64,000 bases of DNA, taken from contig NZ_BNAD01000006.1 in the NCBI RefSeq assembly GCF_014653115.1, forward strand, positions 1-64,000, given 5' to 3'. This document shows positions 1-7,271 of this stretch, in pieces. How positions within the stretch are numbered: position 1 is the stretch's first letter; each line of letters opens with the position of its first letter. Under the pieces are notes generated by a model. It saw only the letters and a program-made list of their open reading frames with translations. It had not been told where the DNA came from and ran no database searches. The position numbers and the translations under genes are program-made. This DNA is from Nocardioides flavus (ex Wang et al. 2016) (lineage in GTDB: Bacteria; Actinomycetota; Actinomycetes; Propionibacteriales; Nocardioidaceae).

Positions 1-1
1 C

Positions 2-100
2 ACCCGCATCGCGTTCGGCTTCCACTCACCCCAACCCCTCATCGCGCTCGCGATGCTCAGCCGCGGCCCCTACAGACCAGCCCTCCCAAGCCGAGCATGA
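2..100 (+). CDS. Partial CDS: C-terminal end of a transposase-like protein
   Basis: An open frame enters from the left edge and stops with TGA at 98-100, giving about 32 residues. They include AFGFHSPQPLIALAML followed by RPALPSRA. This resembles, from memory, the C-terminal tail of actinobacterial transposases (possibly ISL3-type), where an aromatic-rich helix precedes a short basic end. The catalytic domain lies outside the window, so the assignment is weak. No terminal inverted repeat can be defined because the other end of the element is missing. It could be an ordinary gene end. Confidence 0.4.
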   Translation, partial: TRIAFGFHSPQPLIALAMLSRGPYRPALPSRA

Positions 101-154
101 CCCACACATCAGTCAGGAGAGCCGGTTGACCGGTGATCGCGACGACAACGTGAG

Positions 155-214
155 GAGGGGCTCAGCCGGGTCCGGTCACCCCCGTGTGTCACCGGACCCG
201 GCTCGAAGCCCCTC
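155..214. terminator. Long imperfect hairpin downstream of the transposase-like end
   Basis: Two nested inverted repeats surround a 14-base loop. The inner arms AGCCGGGTCCGGT (164-176) and ACCGGACCCGGCT (191-203) are perfect. The outer arms GAGGGGCT (155-162) and AGCCCCTC (207-214) are also perfect, separated from the inner ones by 1 and 3 unpaired bases. There is no T-run, so it may be a GC-type terminator or a structured element linked to the upstream mobile gene. The rest of 101-369 holds nothing else I can identify. Confidence 0.5.
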
Positions 215-369
215 CCCGTGGGACCCTCGCGCTGCGCGGACCCACGCCGCGCAGCTCCCTCCGCGCGGTGGCGGGACCATCGTGCGCGCCCGTACGGGGC
301 GGCGCATCCGCCCTCGGGCCCTGGAAGCACCGACCAAAGTAGGAGATCCGGCTCGCTACGCTGAGCGCC

Positions 370-1533
370 GTGGAGCCGCGCCCCGTCGTCCCCGACACCC
401 GCCCCGAGCTGACCTGGGCGTCCCACGCGTGGCGCTACGCACTGTGCCTGCTGTTCTCCGCGGCGGTCTGGCAGACAGTGGCCGCCATCGAGTGGCGCGA
501 GGAACGGCCCCTCTTCGCCGCCGAGGTCACGCTGGGGGTCGCGGCCTTCGTGCTGGTCCACTTCCGCCGTCGCGCCCCCGTACGCGTCGCGCTGGTGATC
601 GCCGCGATGAGCGCCTTCTCGGGCCTCGCCGCCGGACCCGCCACCCTCGCCGCCGTCTCCGTCGCGACCCGGCGCCGGTCGGGTGAGGTCGTCCTGGTCG
701 GCACCACGAACTTCGTCGCCGCCCAGACCTGGACGACGATCGCGCCGATCCCGGGCAACGACCCGTTGGTGACGACGCTGGTCAACCTCACCGTCAACGC
801 CGGGATGATGGGGTGGGGCCTCTACATCGGCTCCCGCCGCGAGCTGCTGTGGAGCCTTCGCTCCCGCGCCGAGCGCGCCGAGCTCGAGCAGGAGCTGCGG
901 CTCGCGCAGGCACGCTCCACCGAGCGCACCCGCATCGCCCGCGAGATGCACGACGTGCTCGCGCACCGGATCACCCAGGTGTCCATGCACGCCGGCGCGC
1001 TCGCGTTCCGCGACGACCTCGCCGGGGATCGGCTGCGTGAGGGCCTGGGCCAGATCCAGCGGCAGGCCAACGACGCGCTCCACGAGCTGCGCGACGTGCT
1101 GGGCGTCCTGCGGGAGGACGACCCGGGGACGTCCACCGCGCGCCCGCAGCCGACGTACGACGACATCGGGGCACTCGTCGCGGAGGAGGTGTCCCTGGGG
1201 ATGCACATCGACTGGTCCGACGACGTGGACGCCCCCACGCCCGTGCCGCCGGCCACCGGCCGGGCGCTCTACCGCATCGTCCAGGAGGGCATCACCAACG
1301 TCCGCAAGCACGCCCCCGGCTCCGGGGTCGAGATCCGGTCCTCCGGCGACCCCGGTCGCGGGATCACCCTGGTCGTGTCGAACCCAGTCGCCCGGGCCAC
1401 GGGCGAGACACCGGGCGCCGGCCTCGGACTGGTGGGGCTGCGCGAGCGCGCCGAGCTCCGCGGCGGGCGGCTGCGCCAGCGCAGGGAGGGCTCGCGGTTC
1501 GTGCTGGAGGCTTGGCTACCGTGGTCGGCGTGA
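370..1533 (+). CDS. Two-component sensor histidine kinase, NarL-linked (HisKA_3) type
   Basis: This membrane sensor kinase should autophosphorylate on histidine and pass the phosphate to the regulator encoded next. The N-terminal about 155 residues contain several hydrophobic segments (around 21-40, 52-64, 72-98, 130-153). They are followed by a short coiled linker and the dimerisation/phosphoacceptor motif REMHDVLAHR, with the likely phospho-histidine at residue 194. The HATPase_c domain ends with the glycine-rich GAGLGLVGLRERAEL. The 387-residue length is usual for this class. The start is GTG. The stop overlaps the next start as GTGA at 1530-1533, so the two genes are probably translationally coupled. 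The signal sensed cannot be read from the sequence. Confidence 0.9.
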   Translation: MEPRPVVPDTRPELTWASHAWRYALCLLFSAAVWQTVAAIEWREERPLFAAEVTLGVAAFVLVHFRRRAPVRVALVIAAMSAFSGLAAGPATLAAVSVATRRRSGEVVLVGTTNFVAAQTWTTIAPIPGNDPLVTTLVNLTVNAGMMGWGLYIGSRRELLWSLRSRAERAELEQELRLAQARSTERTRIAREMHDVLAHRITQVSMHAGALAFRDDLAGDRLREGLGQIQRQANDALHELRDVLGVLREDDPGTSTARPQPTYDDIGALVAEEVSLGMHIDWSDDVDAPTPVPPATGRALYRIVQEGITNVRKHAPGSGVEIRSSGDPGRGITLVVSNPVARATGETPGAGLGLVGLRERAELRGGRLRQRREGSRFVLEAWLPWSA

Positions 1534-2180
1534 TCCGCGTGCTGCTCGTCGACGACGACCCGCTGGTCCGCTCGGCGCTGTCGCTGATGCTCGGCGGACA
1601 GTCCGACATCGAGGTGGTGGGCGAGGCGCCCGACGGCGAGGCCGGCCTGGCCCTGGTCGCCGAGACCGCTCCCGACGTCGTCCTGATGGACATCCGGATG
1701 CCGGTGATGGACGGCCTCGAGGCCACCCGCCTGCTCCACGCTCGCCCGTCCCCGCCGGCCGTCGTCGTGCTCACCACGTTCGACGCCGACGACCACGTGC
1801 TGCGCGCGGTCGCCTCGGGTGCCGACGGCTTCCTGCTCAAGGACACCCCGCCCGCCGACATCGTCGGCGCCATCCGCACCGTGGCCGCCGGCGACGCGAT
1901 GCTGTCGCCCTCGGCGACCCGCAGCCTGGTCTCCCGCCTGCGCGGCACGCCCGCGGACGACCGCGCGGCCTCCGCGGCGGACCGGCTGGCCGTGCTCACC
2001 GAGCGTGAGCGCGAGGTCGCGGTGTGCGTCGGGCGCGGGCTCAGCAACTCCGAGATCGCCGCGGAGCTCTACCTCTCGGTGCCGACGGTGAAGTCGCACG
2101 TGTCACGGCTGCTGACCAAGCTCCGCAGCACCAATCGCGTGCAGGTCGCGATGGTCGTCCACGACGCCGGCCTCGTCTGA
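1530..2180 (+). CDS. LuxR/NarL-family response regulator
   Basis: This 216-residue regulator is the cognate partner of the preceding kinase. The receiver domain shows the acidic pocket DDD at residues 8-10, the phosphoacceptor D54 in LMDIRMPV, the conserved Thr in VLTTFD and the Lys in LLKDTPP. The C-terminal LuxR helix-turn-helix reads LTEREREVAVCVGRGLSNSEIA, then a recognition-helix region with VKSHVSRLLTKL. I place the start at the GTG at 1530, because it overlaps the kinase stop and leads straight into the first beta strand. An earlier TTG at 1512 would add six residues. Target genes are unknown. Confidence 0.92.
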   Translation: MIRVLLVDDDPLVRSALSLMLGGQSDIEVVGEAPDGEAGLALVAETAPDVVLMDIRMPVMDGLEATRLLHARPSPPAVVVLTTFDADDHVLRAVASGADGFLLKDTPPADIVGAIRTVAAGDAMLSPSATRSLVSRLRGTPADDRAASAADRLAVLTEREREVAVCVGRGLSNSEIAAELYLSVPTVKSHVSRLLTKLRSTNRVQVAMVVHDAGLV

Positions 2181-2193
2181 CCGGACACTCGTC

Positions 2194-2958
2194 TCAGACC
2201 GTGTGGCTCGCCCCGGCGCGCGCGAGCTCGACCGGGCCGGACCACTCGGCGCGCGCCTCGGCCTCGGCGTCCGCGGGGTCGTGCCACGGCGGGACGTGGG
2301 TGAGCACGAGCCGCTCCACGCCCGCCGCCGACGCCGTACGCCCGCAGTCGGCGCCGGTCATGTGCAGGTCGGGCGGGTTGTCGTCGCCGCTGCGGAAGGA
2401 CGCCTCCGCCAGCAGCAGGTGGGCGCCCGCGGCGAGCTCGTCGAGCGCGGCGCACGGCCCGGTGTCACCGGAGTAGACGAGGGTGCGACCCCCGGCGGTG
2501 ACCTTCAGGGCGTACGCCGCGACCGGGTGCACCACCTCGCGCGCCTCGACGCGGAACGGGCCCAGCTCCACCGACGACCCGGCAGGGGCGAGCTCGAGGA
2601 ACCGGAACTCCTCACTCATCCCCGGCTCGAGCGGGAGGTCGTAGGCACGGGCCATCCGCGCGGCCGTGCCCGACGGACCCCAGACCGGGATCTGGGGCTG
2701 GGCGCCGCTGGGGTGGTACTTGCGCATCACGTAGTAGCCGCAGAGGTCGAGGCAGTGGTCGGCGTGGAGGTGGCTGAGGAAGACCGCGTCGATCGTCAGC
2801 GGGTCGACGTAGCGGTGCAGCTGGCCGAGCGCACCGTTGCCCAGGTCGAGCAGGATCCGCCACGTGCGGCCGTCCTGCTCCTCCTCCAGGAGGTAGCAGC
2901 TGGCGGGCGAGTCGGGCCCCGGGTAGGAGCCCGAGCACCCGACGACCGTGAGCCTCAC
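2194..2958 (-). CDS. MBL-fold metallo-hydrolase (RNase Z-like)
   Basis: This is a 254-residue cytoplasmic metallo-beta-lactamase-fold hydrolase. The metal-binding motif HLHADHCLD is present, as is the N-terminal strand [22 protein letters not shown] typical of RNase Z/ElaC-like enzymes. Downstream are [10 protein letters not shown] and YSGDTGPC, which supplies the bridging Asp, and the C-terminal LTHVPPWHD. The start GTG at 2958 overlaps the murI stop as GTGA (2955-2958), so the pair is co-translated. In many actinobacteria this gene sits between murI and rph; no rph follows here. Substrate is unknown; a phosphodiester or tRNA-processing role is possible by family only. Confidence 0.85.
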   Translation of the reverse strand: MRLTVVGCSGSYPGPDSPASCYLLEEEQDGRTWRILLDLGNGALGQLHRYVDPLTIDAVFLSHLHADHCLDLCGYYVMRKYHPSGAQPQIPVWGPSGTAARMARAYDLPLEPGMSEEFRFLELAPAGSSVELGPFRVEAREVVHPVAAYALKVTAGGRTLVYSGDTGPCAALDELAAGAHLLLAEASFRSGDDNPPDLHMTGADCGRTASAAGVERLVLTHVPPWHDPADAEAEARAEWSGPVELARAGASHTV

Positions 2959-3806
2959 CTGACGCCCCCTGCGAACTGGGAGGCGCTCAGCAGCTCGGCG
3001 CCGAGGAAGCGGCGGCCGACGGTCGCGAAGTCCTCCGGGCTTCCGGTGGTGGAGAACGTGTACTCGGCCTGCCCGTCCGCGCGCATCAGCCCGGTGCGGG
3101 CGAGCATCTTGTAGACGTCCTTGGCGCACTCCTCCGCCGAGCTCACCAGCGTGACCTCGTCGCCCATGACGTAGGAGATGACACCGGTCAGCAGCGGGTA
3201 GTGGGTGCAGCCGAGGATCAGCGTGTCGACCCCCGCCGCCACCAGGGGGTCGAGGTACTCGTGGGCGGCGGCGAGCAGCTCGTCGCCCCCGGTCACGCCC
3301 TGCTCGACGAAGTCGACGAAGCGCGGGCAGGCCTGGATGTGCAGGTCGAGGTGCGGGGCCGCGGCGAAGGCGTCGTCGTAGGCCATCGAGCTCGCGGTGG
3401 CGCGGGTGCAGATCACGCCGACCTTGCTGTTGCGGGTCGCGGCGGCGGCCCTGCGAGCGGCCGGGAGGATCACCTCGACGACGGGAACGTCGTAGCGCTC
3501 GCGCGCGTCGCGGAGCATCGCGGCGCTGGCGGAGTTGCAGGCGATGACCAGCGCCTTCACGCCCTGGGCGTAGAGGTGGTCGAGGCACTCCAGGGCGTAC
3601 TCGCGGACCTCCCCGATCGGCTTCTGGCCGTACGGCTGGCGCGCCGTGTCGCCGAGGTAGACGACCGACTCGTGGGGCAGCTGGTCGATCACCGAGCGCG
3701 CGACCGTCAGGCCACCGAAACCGGAGTCGAAGATGCCGATGGGCGCATCGGCGGTGATCCGCGAGGTCGGGGTCGGCACAGGCAGCAGGCTAGGCGCTCG
3801 GCTCAC
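2955..3806 (-). CDS. murI: Glutamate racemase
   Basis: This enzyme converts L-glutamate to D-glutamate for peptidoglycan synthesis in the cytoplasm. The diagnostic segments are [14 protein letters not shown] with the catalytic Asp/Ser region, [19 protein letters not shown] with the first catalytic cysteine, and LGCTHYPLL with the second cysteine and following histidine. The 283-residue length includes about 22 extra N-terminal residues before [10 protein letters not shown], so a downstream GTG start near residue 10 is also possible. It is the upstream gene of a two-gene unit with the MBL-fold hydrolase. The next gene upstream is divergent. Confidence 0.95.
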   Translation of the reverse strand: MSRAPSLLPVPTPTSRITADAPIGIFDSGFGGLTVARSVIDQLPHESVVYLGDTARQPYGQKPIGEVREYALECLDHLYAQGVKALVIACNSASAAMLRDARERYDVPVVEVILPAARRAAAATRNSKVGVICTRATASSMAYDDAFAAAPHLDLHIQACPRFVDFVEQGVTGGDELLAAAHEYLDPLVAAGVDTLILGCTHYPLLTGVISYVMGDEVTLVSSAEECAKDVYKMLARTGLMRADGQAEYTFSTTGSPEDFATVGRRFLGAELLSASQFAGGVR

Positions 3807-3870
3807 CGCCGGTCACGCCATCGCGGGCGTCGTCCCGGTCACACGTCGTGCGCCGGGTTAAGGTCGTGCG

Positions 3871-4917
3871 GTGACCCTCCGCTCCGTGCTCGCCTCCGTC
3901 CTCGCGTGCGCCGCCGTGGGCCTGTGCCTGACCTCGGCGCCCGCCCAGCTCGTCGCCAGCAGCACCACCCCCGACACCCGGCGCGTGTCCGCGGACGACT
4001 CGATCGAGTCGGTGCTCGCGATCACCATCGACGGCCTCAACCCCGAGGCCCTGCGCATCCTCGGGCCGAAGGGCACCCCGCACCTGCACGCGTTCATGGC
4101 GTCGGGCGCCTCCACCCTCAACGCCCGCACCGAGAACGAGCTCACCATCACCCTGCCCAACCACACCGGCATGGTGACGGGCCGCCGGGTGACCGCGGCC
4201 GAGGGTGGCCACGGTGTGACCTGGAACGACGACCGGCGCCGCCCGAGGACCGTCCAGGCAGCGGCGGGCGAGCGGGTCGAGTCCGTGTTCACCGCCGTCA
4301 GCGCCGCCGGAGGCTCCACGGCCCTCTTCGCGAGCAAGACCAAGTTCTCCCTCTGGAAGCGCAGCTGGCCGCTGGCGATCGACAAGACGCGCATCCAGCT
4401 CGACAACGCCGTCATGGCGCGGTCCGTGCGTCGCGACCTCCGCGACCACGACCGCGCGTTCCGGTTCGCGCACTTCTCCCTGCCCGACAACGTGGGCCAC
4501 GCCAAGGGCTTCATGTCCAAGCCCTACCTGCGGTCGGTCAAGCAGGTCGACGCGCTGCTCGGCGGCATCGTCGCCGCCGTCGACGCCGACCCCGTGCTCG
4601 ACGCGAGCACGGCCATCATCGTCACCAGCGACCACGGCGGGCTCGGGACGAGCCACTCCGACGCGCGACGGTTCGCCAACTACCGCATCGCCTTCATGGT
4701 GGCGGGACCGGGCGTGGCCGTCGGGGCTGACCTCTACGCCCTCAACGCCGACAACCGTCGTGACCCCGGCACCCGACGCACCTCGTACGCCGACTCGTAC
4801 CAGCCGATCCGCAACGGGGAGGTCGCGAACCTGGCGCTCGACCTGCTCGACCTCGGCGCCGTACCCGGAAGTGAGCACAACCTTTCGCTCGGTCTCGACG
4901 TCTCACCCGCGCAGTGA
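3871..4917 (+). CDS. Exported alkaline-phosphatase-superfamily protein (type I phosphodiesterase-like)
   Basis: This is a 348-residue protein with an N-terminal signal-like hydrophobic stretch (about residues 3-27) ending after small residues. The mature part starts with ITIDGLNPEALRILG, where the Asp would bind metal. The segment NELTITLPNHTGMVTG places the candidate nucleophile (Thr) as in phosphodiesterase/nucleotide pyrophosphatase members. HFSLPDNVGHAKG and VTSDHGGLG carry the later Asp/His metal ligands. It probably hydrolyses phosphomono- or diesters outside the cell. The substrate is unknown. A CotH-type exported protein follows in the same direction after 50 bases. Confidence 0.8.
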   Translation: MTLRSVLASVLACAAVGLCLTSAPAQLVASSTTPDTRRVSADDSIESVLAITIDGLNPEALRILGPKGTPHLHAFMASGASTLNARTENELTITLPNHTGMVTGRRVTAAEGGHGVTWNDDRRRPRTVQAAAGERVESVFTAVSAAGGSTALFASKTKFSLWKRSWPLAIDKTRIQLDNAVMARSVRRDLRDHDRAFRFAHFSLPDNVGHAKGFMSKPYLRSVKQVDALLGGIVAAVDADPVLDASTAIIVTSDHGGLGTSHSDARRFANYRIAFMVAGPGVAVGADLYALNADNRRDPGTRRTSYADSYQPIRNGEVANLALDLLDLGAVPGSEHNLSLGLDVSPAQ

Positions 4918-4967
4918 TGTGATCAGCTGAACCCGAGCCGCCCGGTCCTCGGGCCGAGGAGGCACCC

Positions 4968-6521
4968 ATGCCCGTCCTGAGACACCTCTCCGTGGTGACC
5001 GCGCTCGCCGTGGCCGCCTCGACCCTCCTGCTCGCGCCCGCGTCCGGTCGAGAGACCACCGCGCCGCAGGCTCCCGACCGGAGCCCGGCGTCCGTGGGCT
5101 GGCCGCCAGCGGCGCCCACCCAGCTCGTCATCGACACGCAGGGCGTGGATGTGGGCCGCGAGGACTACGTCCCCGGCACCGTGACCCTCGACGGGGTCAC
5201 CCGCGTGACCGAGGTCCGCGGCCGGGGCAACTCCACGTGGGGTTGGCCCAAGAAGCCCTACAAGCTCAAGCTGGAGGAGGACGCCGCGCTCGTCGGCACC
5301 CGCCCCTTCGACGAGTGGGTGCTGCTCGCCGGCTACGGCGACCGCAGCGGCCTGCGTACGGCGGCAGCCTTCGCCGTGGCCGCGCAGACCCGGCTCTCGT
5401 GGACACCCCGCTTCCGCTTCGTCGAGGTCGTGCTCAACGGCCAGCCGCAGGGCCTGTACATGCTCACCGAGCAGGTCGAGGAGGGCGAGGGCCGCGTGAA
5501 CCTGCCCGACGACGGCTACCTCCTCGAGATGAACAAGCGCTACCTGCGCGACGGCGAGCCGGGGTTCCGCACGAGCCGCGGCACGGCCGTGGCCTTCAAG
5601 GACCCCGACGAGATCACCAAGCGCCAGCGTCGCCAGGTCCGGGGGGCCGTCAGGCGCTTCGAGAAGGTCCTCTACGGGCCGTCGTTCGCGCACCCGACCC
5701 GCGGCTACGCCAAGTACATCAACGTCCGCAAGGTCATCGACTGGTACCTCGTGGAGGAGCTCTTCTCCAACCAGGACTCCAACTTCCAGTCGAGCGTGAA
5801 CTTCAGCTGGGTGCCGGGCAAGAAGTTCGTCTTCGGTCCCGTCTGGGACTTCGACCTGAGCGCCGGCACCCGCTGGCGCGCGTACGGTCCCTCCGACGTG
5901 TGGTACACCCGGCTCGGCGGGCACTGGGTCTCCCGGATGCTCGAGGACCCCGCCTTCTCGGCACGGGTGAAGAGCCGGTGGGCCAAGCTCCGCCCCGGTG
6001 TCCGTGAGGTCGTCTCCCAGCTCCCCGCAGCCGCCGCCACGCTTGCTCCGGCCGCGCAGGCCGACTGGAACCAGTGGCACGCCGCGGGCGACCTCGAGTG
6101 GACCCGTCACGCCGACACCCTCGACGGCGAGGTCGACTTCCTCAGCGGCTGGCTCACGGCGCGGATCGCGTGGCTCAGCAAGAACGAGGTCCGCCTCGGC
6201 GGCACCCGCCAGTCCACGCGTGAGCGCGAGCGCACGGTCTGGGTGCCGGTGCAGCTGCAGTCGCCGGCCACGTCCTCGGTCGACGTCAGGTGGGGCCTGG
6301 TGGCCGGCAGCGCGACTCCCGGCGAGGACTACGTCGCCGAGCAGGGCACGGTGACCTTCGCCCCCGGGCAGAAGGAGCGCTACATCCCGGTGCGGATCCT
6401 CGATGACACCCGCACGGAGCGCCGAGAGACGCTGCGCGTGGCGCTGACCGGCGCCTCCGGGGAGCTCGTCGTCGGCTCGCCGGCCCTGGCCACGGTGGCG
6501 ATCCGCGGCAACCGCAGATGA
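4968..6521 (+). CDS. Secreted CotH-family protein with C-terminal Calx-beta domain
   Basis: This is a 517-residue protein. The signal peptide (about 1-30) has a long hydrophobic core ending ALAVAASTLLLAPASG. The CotH domain (about 45-400) shows VRGRGNSTWGWPKKPYKLKL, WVLLAGYGDRSGLR, LNGQPQGLYMLTEQV and VWDFDLSAGT, which are hallmark blocks of the spore-coat CotH/invasin-like atypical kinase family. The C-terminal about 90 residues match a Calx-beta repeat: VDVRWGLVAGSATPGEDYV, GTVTFAPGQKE, and RRETLRVALTGASG. CotH proteins phosphorylate surface proteins in spore formers. This organism is probably not an endospore former, so the target is open. The Calx-beta module suggests calcium-dependent surface adhesion. 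Confidence 0.85.
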   Translation: MPVLRHLSVVTALAVAASTLLLAPASGRETTAPQAPDRSPASVGWPPAAPTQLVIDTQGVDVGREDYVPGTVTLDGVTRVTEVRGRGNSTWGWPKKPYKLKLEEDAALVGTRPFDEWVLLAGYGDRSGLRTAAAFAVAAQTRLSWTPRFRFVEVVLNGQPQGLYMLTEQVEEGEGRVNLPDDGYLLEMNKRYLRDGEPGFRTSRGTAVAFKDPDEITKRQRRQVRGAVRRFEKVLYGPSFAHPTRGYAKYINVRKVIDWYLVEELFSNQDSNFQSSVNFSWVPGKKFVFGPVWDFDLSAGTRWRAYGPSDVWYTRLGGHWVSRMLEDPAFSARVKSRWAKLRPGVREVVSQLPAAAATLAPAAQADWNQWHAAGDLEWTRHADTLDGEVDFLSGWLTARIAWLSKNEVRLGGTRQSTRERERTVWVPVQLQSPATSSVDVRWGLVAGSATPGEDYVAEQGTVTFAPGQKERYIPVRILDDTRTERRETLRVALTGASGELVVGSPALATVAIRGNRR

Positions 6522-6538
6522 GCGCAGCGGTCTGAGGC

Positions 6539-7177
6539 TCACCGCCGCCTGACGGCCGCGGCCTCGCCGGGCAGGGGCCAGGGGTTGAACCGGCAGCCGC
6601 CGGTGCCCTTGGACTGCTGCATCATCACCGGCGCCCTGCCGCCCCCTCGGCGGCACGACGCGTGCCCGAGGCCGAGCCAGTGGCCGGTCTCGTGGTTGAC
6701 CACCAGGTGGCGGTAGTCGCGCCGCGATCGTCCAGCCGCGTTCCACGCCGGCGACGCACGCGTCCAGCGCAGCTGGTTGATCACCACGTAGCGGCCCACC
6801 CGGCACGACCACTGCACCGAGCAGCTGGACGAGAAGGACGGGAGTGTCCCGGCAGCCGCCAGCACCAGCGTGAAGTTCCCGCCCCGGCGTACGCGACGGA
6901 ACCGCACTCCCCCGGCGCGCCAGCCGCGGGGGTCGTCGAAGGTCTCCTGCGCGTGCCGCCGGAACACCTCCATCGAGGCTGTGATGCGGCCCCGGGTGGT
7001 GACCGAGTAGGTGACGCGGCGGCGCGCGGGGACGGCGTACGCCTCGGCCCGCTGCCCGTTCGCGTGCCACCGGTCCTGGCGTCCCTCGGCCTCGAAGGCC
7101 GACGCGGGCGAGCCGGGCACGGCGATCACGGCCAAGACGAGCGCGACCGCCACGAGGGCGCGAGCTGGCCGGATCAT
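6539..7177 (-). CDS. Exported DUF3152 putative zinc metalloprotease
   Basis: This is a 212-residue protein with an N-terminal signal peptide (hydrophobic residues about 7-28, cleavage near ASAFEAEG). The core matches DUF3152. The zinc signature HETGHWLGLGH (metzincin-like HExxHxxGxxH) follows VVNHETGHW, and a conserved Cys is present in SCSVQWSC. A C-terminal block HASCRRGG..APVMMQQSKGTGGC and NPWPLP also fits the family. Its role is unknown; family members are secreted actinobacterial proteins. It lies between two genes of unrelated function and converges on the CotH gene with an 18-base gap. Confidence 0.8.
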   Translation of the reverse strand: MIRPARALVAVALVLAVIAVPGSPASAFEAEGRQDRWHANGQRAEAYAVPARRRVTYSVTTRGRITASMEVFRRHAQETFDDPRGWRAGGVRFRRVRRGGNFTLVLAAAGTLPSFSSSCSVQWSCRVGRYVVINQLRWTRASPAWNAAGRSRRDYRHLVVNHETGHWLGLGHASCRRGGGRAPVMMQQSKGTGGCRFNPWPLPGEAAAVRRR

Positions 7178-7271
7178 GTCGCGAGCCTACGCTGCACCGT
7201 CCGCCGCAGCGTCGCGTTGCTGCGTGCCTGTGGCCCCGCCATCGTGGGGACTGGCGGGGTGCGGGGCGGGG

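Noticed and set aside
2024..2476. 150-residue plus-strand frame across the end of the response regulator
   Set aside because: Overlaps two well-supported genes and has no recognisable domain.
4923..7070. A 715-residue minus-strand frame
   Set aside because: Shadow of the CotH-family gene in a GC-rich genome; no domain recognised.
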